Positions 43,482-53,472 of a DNA stretch of 64,000 nucleotides are shown here, in pieces; the stretch's first letter is position 1, and the number at the start of each line of letters is the position of its first letter. The stretch is from Sinomonas terrae. GTDB taxonomy: Bacteria; Actinomycetota; Actinomycetes; Actinomycetales; Micrococcaceae. The translations under genes were made by a program, and so were the position numbers. A model generated the notes under the pieces. It had not been told where the DNA came from. It saw nothing but the letters and a program-made list of their open reading frames with translations, and searched no databases. Where the stretch lies: contig NZ_JAKZBV010000002.1 of assembly GCF_022539255.1 (NCBI RefSeq), forward strand, positions 124,001-188,000, in the 5' to 3' direction.

Positions 43482-44303
43482 ATGTACCCACAGCGCGAAG
43501 TCTTCCCTAACTCGCCTCTGGCTCTGGTAGCGGCAGAGATCCGGTTCACGGATGCCCCTCGACTGCGTCAGCAGGAGACGTTGGACGGGATCGCTGTTGC
43601 CCTGGAGCATCTGCTTCCAATCCAGGTTCAACACCAGCAGGCCCTGAACGTGCAGGTCGTAGTGCCCGGGCAACAGCCCCAAGTTCAATTCGTCTCGGGC
43701 AGAACGATGAAGAATGTGGCGAGCACATCGGCCATGACCCTCTTTCCAGACCGCCTAGCATTCGAGACCACTGACTACACAGATTTTGGCTCTTTTCGTG
43801 AGGCCGTGCTCGCTTGCACATCAGCGCTTGTTGAATCCCGAGTCACCCCGGCGATACAGAGAATTGGTCTCAGATACCTCGACGAGATTCGCGTTCCTTC
43901 TGCGCCCACAATCGATGCGCGTGAGTGGGGAGAATGGATCGATAACCGTCTTGTGGATCAGTTGCGTCTTGGACCCTCAGATGCGCCGATAGTGCGAGCT
44001 GAAGGGTTCATCTCCTACGACCTCACGAATAGGCGCGGTCTGAACTTTCGGTTCGCCGCCCTCCAGAGCGGCGCTGTCGTTGTCTCCTCTGACCTGATCC
44101 GCCGTCCATTCAGCCAAGAGTTGCCTCTGTTCGTGCTGGACTTCGACGGGTACGAGGACTTCACCATGCAAGCGGCGACGCTTCTCGACGTCAATGTGGT
44201 AGCACGGACACTAGATGCAGTTCACGGGCCAGCCGGCGCAACGTTCCAGAACGTCATCACCGACAAGGCCCGCGACCTATTTCGAGAAAGGAGCCGACGA
44301 TGA
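43482..44303 (+). CDS. TIGR04255-like protein (cargo operon, gene 1)
   Basis: A 273-residue protein with the pattern of the sporadically distributed TIGR04255 family: FPNSPLALVAAEIRFTDAP at the start, TLFPDRLAFETTDYTDFGSF, and the hallmark VTPAIQRIGLRYLDEIRVP near residue 130. The C-terminus has DVNVVARTLDAVHGPAGATF and FRERSRR. The biochemical function is unknown; patchy distribution and mobile context suggest defence or toxin-antitoxin roles (inference). It is visibly more AT-rich than its surroundings. The stop overlaps the next start (ATGA). The 246-bp gap before it (43236-43481) contains no gene. Confidence 0.78.
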   Translation: MYPQREVFPNSPLALVAAEIRFTDAPRLRQQETLDGIAVALEHLLPIQVQHQQALNVQVVVPGQQPQVQFVSGRTMKNVASTSAMTLFPDRLAFETTDYTDFGSFREAVLACTSALVESRVTPAIQRIGLRYLDEIRVPSAPTIDAREWGEWIDNRLVDQLRLGPSDAPIVRAEGFISYDLTNRRGLNFRFAALQSGAVVVSSDLIRRPFSQELPLFVLDFDGYEDFTMQAATLLDVNVVARTLDAVHGPAGATFQNVITDKARDLFRERSRR

Positions 44304-44935
44304 CACTCACAAAAGTGCAGGCATCGATGGCCACTGGACAGTCGGGGAGCATCCGGAATTACGGCGAGGTGGATTCAACCTCTGCCCGGTCGATCAGTGC
44401 TGATTGGCTTCGTACGGACGTCGACCTTCTGCACAGCGATATGAGGTCGCTTCACGAACAGACGCGAAACCTTGACCTGGACGATCGTTCCTACAAGAAA
44501 GCGACCGCACTCGACGTTCCCGCGCTTCTCGATGAACTTGCCTTCTCACGCGGAATGGGGTGGACAGATATCGCCAGCGCCGCTGGAGTAAGCGTTTCCG
44601 CTGTCCGCAAGTGGCGTAAGGGTGGGACCGCCACTGGGGACAGCCGCGAAAGACTGGCCCGCATCGCGGCACTGCTGGACCTGCTTGAGGAAAAGGGCGT
44701 GGCAGAGCCCGCCCAGTGGATGGAGATGTCACTGCCGCTGCCGCCCGGGTACCACATCCGTCCGATTGACCTCTACATCAAGGGGCACCCTGACGCATTG
44801 CTTGAACTTGTTGAGCAACGCCAAGACGCGGAGCAGGTGCTTGATACTGCGATGCCTGGCTGGCGCGAGGAGCGCAGTGACTTTGAGGTGTTCCTTGATG
44901 TTGAGGGGCAGCGATCGCTCCGTCGGAGAGGTTGA
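44300..44935 (+). CDS. HTH protein with ParS/MbcA-like C-terminus (cargo operon, gene 2)
   Basis: A 211-residue protein. The first 70 residues are polar and helical. Residues about 85-115 form an HTH (GMGWTDIASAAGVSVSAVRK, then WRKGG). The tail LYIKGHPDALLELVEQ and AEQVLDTAMPGWREE resembles the toxin-binding end of Xre/MbcA/ParS antitoxins. No RES-domain toxin follows, so if it is an antitoxin its partner must be the flanking gene 1 or 3. It overlaps gene 1 by four bases. It may also repress the operon. Confidence 0.65.
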   Translation: MTLTKVQASMATGQSGSIRNYGEVDSTSARSISADWLRTDVDLLHSDMRSLHEQTRNLDLDDRSYKKATALDVPALLDELAFSRGMGWTDIASAAGVSVSAVRKWRKGGTATGDSRERLARIAALLDLLEEKGVAEPAQWMEMSLPLPPGYHIRPIDLYIKGHPDALLELVEQRQDAEQVLDTAMPGWREERSDFEVFLDVEGQRSLRRRG

Positions 44936-44948
44936 GTGACCGCAGAGC

Positions 44949-45611
44949 ATGGACTCGATCGAGCCGGATGACCTCTATGAAGAGCGAGGACAGGTCTCGT
45001 ACTGTCGCCCCATCCTTCAAGGTGACATCTTCGAGGGTGTCCTCTTGGCCGGATTCGGAGACGAGCCCTTCGAGGTTCAGATAGTTACTCACCCGTGTTC
45101 AATGAGACGGGGTCCGGTACTAAATGAGCGGATACAGGTCGCACCGATCACCTCCTACCAGAAGGTGCCAGACTGGAACGGGCATGGACGAGTCATGCCG
45201 CTGCCGGATTTGCACGAAGACGGAATCTGGTACGCCACGAGGTTCGTCGATCTCACTGCAGTCGCAGCAGCGGAACTCACGATTCAGCGACGGATCGCCT
45301 CCCTGTCCCATCCCGGCATCCATGTGCTCCAACAGCGCCTCGTCTTCCACAACACGAGACTCAGCCTGCCCCTCGGCGACTTCCGTGAAATGTCGGCCCC
45401 CGTCCTCGCCGAAGCGGAGATGCAGGAACTGTGGATCGAGGCAACGTTGCCAGAAGACGAGAGGACGGTTGACGCGATTGAACGGGCGGGAACGGATTTT
45501 CAGGCGTGGCTGAGCGAAGATGACGGAAATCGACGCAAAGACCTTGCCAACGAGGCGAACTACGCTCGCCTCCGCAAAGATGCTCGGGCCGCGGCCTCGG
45601 CTCATCATTGA
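44949..45611 (+). CDS. Unknown protein with QGDIFEG...HPCSM motif (cargo operon, gene 3)
   Basis: 220 residues, 13 bp after gene 2. A conserved-looking start (YCRPILQGDIFEGVLLAG, then VQIVTHPCSMRRG and RIQVAPI) resembles a loose family in which QGDI is followed by a strand ending in an S/H-x-C-D/S motif. The C-terminal third is helical and charged. No enzyme family is certain. Position and coupling suggest it acts together with genes 1 and 2. Only about 90 bp separate it from the right inner att-like flank. Confidence 0.6.
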   Translation: MDSIEPDDLYEERGQVSYCRPILQGDIFEGVLLAGFGDEPFEVQIVTHPCSMRRGPVLNERIQVAPITSYQKVPDWNGHGRVMPLPDLHEDGIWYATRFVDLTAVAAAELTIQRRIASLSHPGIHVLQQRLVFHNTRLSLPLGDFREMSAPVLAEAEMQELWIEATLPEDERTVDAIERAGTDFQAWLSEDDGNRRKDLANEANYARLRKDARAAASAHH

Positions 45612-45702
45612 CAACGGGCTGCCGGACCATTTCATTGAGGCTGTCGTGCGGCCAAATCCTAGAGGCGGCCTCGCCCATCAGAGCGGCCACAATGCTCAAC
45701 AA

Positions 45703-45756
45703 GATGCACGATTCTCACGTTTAGCGAGAGCCTAGGCCGAAGGCCGATAACGGATA
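45703..45756. repeat. Right inner flank: att-like sequence (inverted counterpart)
   Basis: The complement of this stretch pairs with 42483-42536. GATGCACGATTCTC (45703-45716) is the exact complement of the perfect 14-bp block on the left. The variable middle here is itself palindromic (GCCTAGGC), unlike the left copy. It marks the end of the cargo. Confidence 0.6.
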
Positions 45757-46022
45757 TTATGTCAAGCAGTACTCTGCGTATCTCATCTGATGAATCACAC
45801 TGCCTCCTCGCCCAGCACTGACGCGGGACGGCCCCTGGTGCCCGGAGTTGTGCGGATCTGGGGCTGATCCCGGCCCTGATTTCAGGCCGGGCTCGGCTTC
45901 CGCACGAGGACTGGCCGGGAGCTTGCTTGTCCAGAGAACCGGCCTCTGACGTGGGGATTTGCCCTGATGTTGCGTCTGATGAATCATTGATTCGTTTGTT
46001 GAGCGGCGTCTGGAGGCAGGAA

Positions 46023-47129
46023 TTGGGTGTGGACCGGTCGGGTCGGGTGCTGTCTGTGGCGGGCTCGGTCCCGCTGCTGCATCCCGAGCAGCACACCTTC
46101 AAGGAGATGCTGGACGGGTGGCGCAACCAGCAGCTCTCGCGCAACCTCCAGTTCGACACGATCGCCCAGCGGATCCGCTACGTGAGCCGTTTCGTCGAGC
46201 ACATGAACGAGTTCCCGTGGAACTGGACGCCGGCCCACGTCGAGGAGTACTTCGGCGACCTGCGCTCGATCAAGCACCTCGCCCACTCCTCGGTCCGGGC
46301 CCAGCAGTCCGCCCTGAGGGCCTTCACCTCGTACGTCGCCAACCCGGACTACGGCTGGGACCGGCACTGCGAGAAGCTCTTCGGCACCCACCCTGCCCAG
46401 GTGTTCTTCGAGTGGAACACCGCCGCCCATGTTCAGGAGTTCGAGGGCCGGCCCGCGAAGCGCCCGTTCACCCGTCGGGAGCTGCAGCTGCTCTTCGACC
46501 ACGCGGACGACGAGGTCGAGCGCGCCGCCGCCTCCGGGAACAAGGGCTGGCAGGCAGCCTACCGCGACGCGGTCATGCTCAAGGCCGCCTACTCCTACGG
46601 GCTGCGGTTCAACGAGGTCCGGCACCTTCAGGTGGTCGACTTCGCCACCAATCCGCACGCCCGCCGGTTCGGGAAGTTCGGGGTGTGCAAGGTCCGCTTC
46701 GGCAAGTCCCGGCGGGCCTCCCCTCCCAAGCCCCGCAGCGTCCTGACCGTCTTCGACTGGACCCCCGGCATCTTCGAGGACTGGCTGGCCAACGGCCGCG
46801 GCACCCTCGACACCCTCGACCTGTTCCCCAGCGAACGCGGAGGGCTGATCAGCGAATCCACCCTCCTGCGGCGGCTGCGCCGCTACGTCGCCGAGCTCGG
46901 AATCCCGGCAGACGGGCTGGACCTGCACTCGCTGCGGAGGTCTTATGCGACCCATCTTCTGGAGGATGGATGGGATCCTAGGTTCGTGCAGTTTCAGATG
47001 GGGCACGAGCACGCCTCCACCACCGGCATCTACCAGTTCGTCAGCGACGACTTCCGCACGAAGACCCTACGGGAAGGGCTCGAGCGGACCCTGGACGAGG
47101 CCCTCGGGCATCCGGAGGGCGAGTGGTGA
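46023..47129 (+). CDS. T2 module protein A, right-arm copy: tyrosine recombinase
   Basis: An identical-looking duplicate of the recombinase at 41110-42216, with the same TTG start after GGAGGCAGG and the same RKHRHY-type residues (GLRFNE, HSLRRS, GHEHAS, GIY). It is intact and followed by an intact B gene. Because its module C is broken, this copy may depend on the left arm for a complete set (inference). Confidence 0.9.
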   Translation: MGVDRSGRVLSVAGSVPLLHPEQHTFKEMLDGWRNQQLSRNLQFDTIAQRIRYVSRFVEHMNEFPWNWTPAHVEEYFGDLRSIKHLAHSSVRAQQSALRAFTSYVANPDYGWDRHCEKLFGTHPAQVFFEWNTAAHVQEFEGRPAKRPFTRRELQLLFDHADDEVERAAASGNKGWQAAYRDAVMLKAAYSYGLRFNEVRHLQVVDFATNPHARRFGKFGVCKVRFGKSRRASPPKPRSVLTVFDWTPGIFEDWLANGRGTLDTLDLFPSERGGLISESTLLRRLRRYVAELGIPADGLDLHSLRRSYATHLLEDGWDPRFVQFQMGHEHASTTGIYQFVSDDFRTKTLREGLERTLDEALGHPEGEW

Positions 47130-47464
47130 AGCGGCAGGTCGAGTACCGGTGGCGGCTCGCGGAGCTGATGGCCGCCCGCGGTCTGCACAACACCACCGAC
47201 CTCATCCCGCTGCTCGCCGAGCGCGGGATCGTCCTCTCCCGCCCCCAGGTCTACCGGCTCGTGAACCAGAAGCCCGAACGTGTCGCCCTGCAGCTGATCG
47301 CCGCGATCTGCGACATCTTCTCCTGCGGCCCCGAGGACCTCATCACCGTCACCGCAGCGGACGTGAAGGCCCGAAGGACCGGAACCGCCTCATCCCCCAA
47401 CGTCGTCGACCTCAACCGCGCCGCCCGCCCACGCCGCGCCCGCATCATCGACGATGACCACTGA
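47123..47464 (+). CDS. T2 module protein B, right-arm copy: small HTH protein
   Basis: A 113-residue duplicate of the protein at 40775-41116, unchanged in translation. It overlaps the recombinase stop by seven bases and the broken C gene by eleven. It is intact. Confidence 0.85.
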   Translation: MVKRQVEYRWRLAELMAARGLHNTTDLIPLLAERGIVLSRPQVYRLVNQKPERVALQLIAAICDIFSCGPEDLITVTAADVKARRTGTASSPNVVDLNRAARPRRARIIDDDH

Positions 47465-48825
47465 GCCGGCAGGCCTGAACCCGCGCACGACCACCCGCGG
47501 ACGGCCCCGCACCACCGGCACTACTCTCTGTGCTCGCTGCGGCCGCAACGCCGGCAGGGCCAGGGTGTGGTGGCCGGAGGGGAAGGTCTGCGGCCCCTGC
47601 TTCACCACCGCCACCCGGACCCACGGAACCTGCCCCGGCTGCGGCCAGCACCGCCTCCTCCCCGGCCCGCCCCACCTCGAGGACGGGCCCCGCTGCGCCC
47701 ATTGCGCTGGCATCCCCCACGACTTCCACTGCACCCGCTGCGGGACCGAGGCCGAGCCCTACCGGCACGGCACCTGCGCCCGCTGCTCCCTCCGAGACGA
47801 CCTCACCGCCCTGCTCCTCGCCGAACCGGCGGATCCCGCGGCGATGGGACGGCTCGTCGACGTCCTCTGCCAGGCCGAGCGCCCGGAGAGCATCATCACC
47901 TGGAAGCGCTCCCCCAAGGTCCAGACTCTCCTGGCCTCGCTCGCGGCGGGGACCACGTCCCTGACCCACGGAGGCCTCGACACCCACATCCCGACCGCGG
48001 CGCGCGCCGTCGACCACCTCCGCGCCCTCCTAGTCCACCATGGCCTGCTCCCCTACCAGGACCCGTACCTTGCCCGGTTCGAGGCCTGGATCGAGGACAA
48101 GCTCCGCCCCCTGGCACCGAAGTCGCCAGACCAGTGGAGCACTTCGCCAGATGGCACCACCTCAGGCGCATCCGGTCCACCGCCACCCCGGAGAGCCCGG
48201 CCAGAGGACCGGTCCACTCCGCCAAGCAGGAGATCACCGAGACCGCCAAATTCCTCCAATGGCTCTGGGAGACCCACCACCGCAACGCCGCGAGCTGCAC
48301 CCAGCAGGACGCGGACGAGTGGAGAGCCAGCGGCCCCACCACCCGCAAGCTGATCCGCACCTTCTTCGTCTTCGCCCGCAAGACCCGGCTCAACACCAGC
48401 GTCGACATCGGTTACTACACGGCCCAATCACGGCCGACCCTCGCCCAGGACCGGCGGCTCGCCTGGCTCCGTGAGCTCCTCACGGGAACCAGCGAATCCC
48501 GCCCCTACCGCGTCGCAGGCATCCTCCTGCTGCTCTATGCCCAGCCCCTCGTCCGCGTCGCAGCGCTGCGCGCCGACGCGATCACCGTCGATCCCGCGAC
48601 GGGCCAGACCTACATCACCTTCGGAGTCCGCCCCGTCCCCGTCCCGGCACCGTTCGGCGACCTGCTCCTCGATCACCTCGAGTGCAGGCCTGTCAGCGGC
48701 CATGAGATTCTCCCCATTGGCGGCCAGATAGTTCCCCGCTGACGGCCAGTTCTTTCTCCCCGTCCACGGCCAGTTGTTCTCCCCGGGTGCGGGATTCCTT
48801 CCGCCGGTCGTGGTGATGATCGCGG

Positions 48826-50359
48826 ATGAAGAGCAACGAGGAGATCATGGAGATTCTTGAGGCGTATGACCTCACCGGCAGCTACCGTGCCGCAGCGGAG
48901 CTCGCGGGGTGTGACCATCACACGGTGGCCAGGTATGTGAAGCTGCGGGCTGCCGGAGGGCCGGATCGCGAGAAGGGGCAGCGGGCCAGGCCGATCGACG
49001 GGTTCCTGCCGAAGATCGAAGAACTCGTCGAGCGCTCGGGAGGCCGGGTCCGGGCGGATGTGGTCCATGAGCGGCTGGTCGCGATGGGGTTCACCGGCGC
49101 GGAGAGGACCACGAGGCGCACGGTCGCGGAGGCCAAGGCGCAGTTCGCGGCGGGGCGGCGGCGCGTGTTCCGCCCCTGGATCGTCGAGCCTGGGCTGTGG
49201 CTGCAGTGGGACTACGGATGGGGGCCGAGGATCGGGGGGCCGGGCGACGCTGCTGTGGTGCGCGTGGCTGGCGTGGTCGCGGTTCCGCGTCGTGATCCCG
49301 ATCTGGGACAAGAGCCTGCCGACGGTCGTGGCGTGCATGGATGCCACGCTGCGCAGGATGGGCGGGGGTCCCGGCGTTCGCGCTGACCGACAACGAGCGC
49401 ACCGTGACCGCCGACCACATCGCCAGGGTCGCGGTGCGCAACCCGCAGATCGTGGAGATGGGCCGCCACTACGGGATGACCGTGCGCACCTGCGTTCCCG
49501 CCGACCCGCAGTCCAAGGGCGGCTCGGAGTCCACGGTGCGGATCTCGAAGGCGGATCTGGTGCCCACGGCGGCGAACCTGCTCGAGGAGTACCGCACCTT
49601 CGGGCAGTTGGAGAAGGCGTGCCACGATTTCTGCGACGAGGTCAACGCCCGCCCGCACCGGGAGACACGGCAGGCGCCGGCGGCGATGCTCGCTGCGGAG
49701 CGGGAGCGGCTGCATCTGCTTCCGAAGGCGCCGTTCACGGTGGTGTTCGGGACCACCCGCCGGGTGAACTGGGACGCGACCGTGTCGATGAACGGGTCCG
49801 GTACTCGTCCCGCACGAGCTGGCCCAACACCAGGGTCTGGGTTGCGCGAGGCGGGCGAGGAGGTCATCGTCACTTCCGTGGCCGAGCGCGGGGAGGCCCG
49901 CGAGGTGGCCGGCATGCGACCGGGCGTCCCGGGACCCCAGTCCTGGACGACGCGCACTACCCGCCCCGGGCGGATGAGGCCGCGGACCGCCAGCCCAGGG
50001 CGACCACCCCGGAGGAGGCAGCGTTCCTGATGCTCGGCGCGGGTGCCAAGGCGTGGCTGGTCGAGGCCGCCGCCGCGGGAGCCAGGCGGATCCGCGCGAA
50101 GATGGCCGAGGCCGTTGCGTTCGCCAAGCTCTACGGCACCGACCAGGTCGACCGGGCCCTGGGCACGGCCGCGACGACGGGCAGGTTCGCCGACAGGGAC
50201 CTGGTCTCGATCCTGGGCTACCAGGCCGGGCTCGCCCACGTGGAGCCCTCCCGGGCCTCCGAGGCCCATTCCCTCCAGCCGGGCACGGGCGGCTGGGGCC
50301 GCCTCGATGGCTCAGAGCCCGCCGCCGCCGACATGACGGGCGAGGAGGAGGACCGGTGA
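48826..50359 (+). pseudogene. istA: IstA of IS21-b copy 2, frameshifted
   Basis: Against the intact copy at 26759-28291 it shows +1 G near 49239 and near 49370, four indels of both signs between about 49795 and 49850, and -1 near 49910. All are in short homopolymers. The HTH and the first Asp region are readable in the first 135 residues only. It is a non-functional transposase as written, but several compensating errors in one short stretch suggest sequence error. Confidence 0.88.
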
Positions 50360-51153
50360 CGATCACAACGATGGCAGACCGTGGTCGCCCGCGCCCACGG
50401 CGACCCGCTGGCCGAGGCCCTGGAGCTGACCCGCCGGCTGAAGCTGCCCCACATGCGCAAGGCGCTCACGGACCTGATCCCCACCGCGAAGGCCAGCGCT
50501 GGGACCCGGCCGAGCTCGTGCGGGTCCTGCTCGCGGAGGAAGTCGCCGGCCGCGACCGCGCCAACCTGATCACCCGCCGCAAATCCGCCGGCTTCCCGGC
50601 AGGGAAGACCTTCGGCGACTGGGACGAGGAGCTCTCCCCGATCCCGCGCCCGACCCAGGAAGCACTCAAGTCCCTCGAATGGGTCCGCCGGCGGGAGAAT
50701 CTCGCGATCTACGGGCCGTCGGGGACTGGGAAGTCGCACTTCTGCGAGGCGCTCGGCCACGCGGCAGTCGAGGCCGGCATGATCGTGTCCTGGTTCGGGA
50801 TCGAGGATCTCGGCGCCCTGGTGCGCAAGCACCGCGCCGACGACTCCATCGCCCGGGCCCTGACCAGGGTCGTGCGCAGCGATCTGATCATCGTGGACGA
50901 CATAGGCCTGCTCCCGGTCTCCCCAGACGCCGCCGAGGGGTTCTACCGCCTCGTGGACGCCGCCTACGAGCGCCGGGCGATGGCGGTCAGCTCGAACCTC
51001 GCCCCGGCCGGATTCGACGAGATCATGCCCAAGACCATCGCGACCGCGACGGTGGACAGGTTCATGCACCACGCCCACCGGGTCGAGACCAAGGGCGAGT
51101 CCTACCGCCTCGCCCAAGCCGCCTCCGGCAAGGGGGTGACGCCCTTCCGCTGA
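50356..51153 (+). pseudogene. istB: IstB of IS21-b copy 2, frameshifted near its start
   Basis: Starts GTG with the same GTGA overlap, but an extra G near 50376 and a missing C near 50494 put about 40 codons out of frame. From there on the sequence, including Walker A GPSGTGKSHF and Walker B LIIVDDIGLL, matches copy 1. The two indels nearly cancel, leaving a possible altered N-terminus. Confidence 0.8.
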
Positions 51154-51742
51154 CCCGACAGACAGTCCAAACCCGAACCGGGGAATCAACTGGCCATACG
51201 TGGGGAGGAAAGATGGCCGCCACCGGGGAAAACAACTGGCCGTCCACGGGGAAAACCAACTGGCCGTTGACACAGGCCCAACCTGAGGACCGGTGTCACC
51301 GAGAGCCCTTGGCTCTTCCCCGGAGCGCGCGCCGGCCACCACCTGCACCCGAACACCATCATGGACAGGCTCCGCTCCCTCGGCATCGACCTGCAGGGAG
51401 CCCGGAACCGGGCACTGGACGACCTCGTCACCCAGATGCCCCCGTCCGTGGTCGCCGACGCCCTCGGCTACAGCTACCAAGTCGCCTTCCTCCACGCCAA
51501 CGCAGCCGGAGAGAACTGGGCTCGATACGCGGATCTCAAGCGGCCTGTCACTCGGCCCTAGAAGGAGGTAGTCTCCGGTCTCAACGAACGCGGAGGGGGA
51601 CGCATGGGCAAAGCGAGCAGCAATCCGGTCGGCGACAACATCTGCTCCCCGACAGCGAGGTCGGGCGCCAGAGGGGGGAACCAAGATCTTCCGCCCCTGC
51701 ACTATCCCCTTTCGAATGCGGTCATATCGTGGTGGCTAAGGT

Positions 51743-52259
51743 ATGAGTCGAACGCCTTCCTACCATCCATCCCGGCTCGGTACTTGGCCAGGAGCCCGCC
51801 TGATCCTCTGGGGTGCGATCCTGACCCTGCCTCGGTGCTTTGGGCGGGCAGGCTTGACAGCCTCCTCAATGCAGCCGCAGGGAACGGCGGTGCCCGTGAC
51901 CGGCACCGCGCTGAATCGCCTCACGCCCGACGGGTGCCGGAATAGCCTAGAGTCTGCGCGTGGCCTTCGATTGGCATGGCAAAGAACAGAGCAGTTCTAC
52001 TCCCACGTCCTGCGACCAGACCTATTCGGCCGGCGAGACGTTCCAGGCCTTTGCCCTTTCGAATGACCCTTCGGAACTGGGACCAACCGCAGAGTGGATC
52101 CTTCACCCCGATGAGCACGACCCTTTCGACTTCATCGGACCGAATGGGCTCCCGACCGTTCTCGCCATCTTTTCGCTGCCGGTCCTGGCGGCCGGGGTAT
52201 CGCTTCTGATAGTCGGACTCGTCGCCGTCCGGAAACGCTCACGGCTGGCAGCGTCCTGA
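51743..52259 (+). pseudogene. Two-helix membrane protein, right-arm copy, frameshifted
   Basis: Corresponds to 38570-39085. Differences include an extra C and a missing G in the first helix region (about 51831-51850), an extra T near 51950, a missing G near 51977 and an extra C near 52007. The second half (DQTYSAGETFQAF to the C-terminus) is readable again. Decay and sequence error cannot be told apart. Confidence 0.8.
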
Positions 52260-52521
52260 AGTTCAGGCTCAAGGCGAGCCCCTGTCATGTGTGTTGATTA
52301 CGCCCAAACCTGATACGCAGGGGTGCCAGTAGAAAAGACTCCGTGTGCCTTCTTCGCACATCGTGAGGTTTCGGGTAACGATCCTCTGCCTACCTTCAAC
52401 TGGCTTCTGACCTGCACTTTCTCTGTACGGCAGCGCCTCGGCCCTGTGGTGCCCGTGGGTGTCGGCCAGCCCAAGAAATCTGGGCTGATTCGGCTTCTGA
52501 CGTGCGGATTCGGTGTGGTGC

Positions 52522-52558
52522 ATTGCGGTTCTCGCAATCTGTGTGCGAGTATCGCAAT
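52522..52558. promoter_or_regulatory. Inverted repeat upstream of T1 recombinase, right copy
   Basis: Mirror copy of 38271-38307, arms ATTGCGGTTCTCGCA and TGCGAGTATCGCAAT, 26 bp before the start of the interrupted recombinase gene. It is unchanged. Confidence 0.6.
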
Positions 52559-53472
52559 CACGTTTCGAGTGCTGAGGACGGTCGATGGCCCAGGATAAGA
52601 ATGTGCTTTTCGCCCCGTTCGGCGGGCAGGCGCCAGACCCGGATGCGTTCCTCGGCATGGTCCTGGACGGCTGGGGCCGTCAGCAGCGGGCGAAGGACTT
52701 CGCGTCGGCGACGATCCGGACCCGTCGGAGCGTGGTGATGAGCCTGGTGGACTTCTCCGGCCGCTATCCGTGGGAATGGACCCTCGGGGACGCCGACGAC
52801 TTCTTCTCCCACGCCAGGGCTGTTCGGAACCTCTCCCACGGGACCGTTCGCTCGTACCAGGGCCACATCAAGCTCTTCTGCGAGTACGCCTGCGACCCGC
52901 ACTACGACTGGTGCGAGCAGAGCGCGAAGCTGTTCGGGCAGGTCTTCGCCCAGATCGTCACCGAGCTGAACCGCGTCACCCACGCCCAGCCCTCCGAGGC
53001 GCGCCCGGCCAAGCGGCCCTTCACCCAGCGGGAGCTGCAGGACCTCTTCGACCTGGCCGACCTGGAGGTCGAGCGGATCCTGGACTCAGGCCGCAAGGGC
53101 GCCCTGGCAGCGTGGCGGGACGCGATCGCGTTCAAGACGGCCTACGGCTGGGGCCTGCGCGCCAACGAGCTGCGCCACCTGCAGGTCGTGGACTTCTCCC
53201 GCAACGCGCGTGCGCCCTACCTCGGCGACCACGGCGTGCTGCGCGTGCGCTGGGGGAAGTCGCACCGCGGCTCGGCGAAGAAGCCCCGCTCGGTCCTGAC
53301 CGTCTGGCCCTGGTCGGTGGAGATGATCCAGGACTGGATCCGCAACGGGCTCCCCCGCTACGGGCACCCCGTGACCGACCTCTTCCCCACCAGCGGCGGC
53401 TCGATCGTGGGCGAGTCCCACCTGATCGGCAGGCTACGCGACCTTGTCGACGAGCTCGGCTTCCCGCCCGGG

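Larger units (their letters stand above)
48691..51272 (+). mobile_element. IS21-b, copy 2 (inserted in T2 protein C gene)
   Basis: Bounded by TGTCAGCGGCCA and (complement) TGTCAACGGCCA, 2582 bp, with a 6-bp direct repeat CAGGCC at 48685-48690 and 51273-51278. The uninterrupted sequence in the left arm has a single CAGGCC, which proves insertion after the duplication. It is nearly identical to copy 1 at 25846-28426 but with many one-base indels and a few substitutions. Confidence 0.95.
47454..51561 (+). pseudogene. T2 module protein C, right-arm copy: frameshifted and split by IS21-b
   Basis: Relative to the intact gene at 39265-40785 this copy has lost one C in a CCC run near 48118, shifting the frame after LRPLAP. 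It is then interrupted at 48691 by an IS21-b, with CAGGCC duplicated on both sides. The 3' part resumes at 51273 and ends in WARYADLKRP at 51561. The six CxxC motifs lie before both lesions, so a truncated zinc-ribbon protein could still be made. Confidence 0.88.

Noticed and set aside
44949..45611. RES-domain toxin partner of the ParS/MbcA-like protein
   Set aside because: I find no RES-type Arg/Glu/Ser pattern; the protein has a different motif (QGDI...HPCSM).
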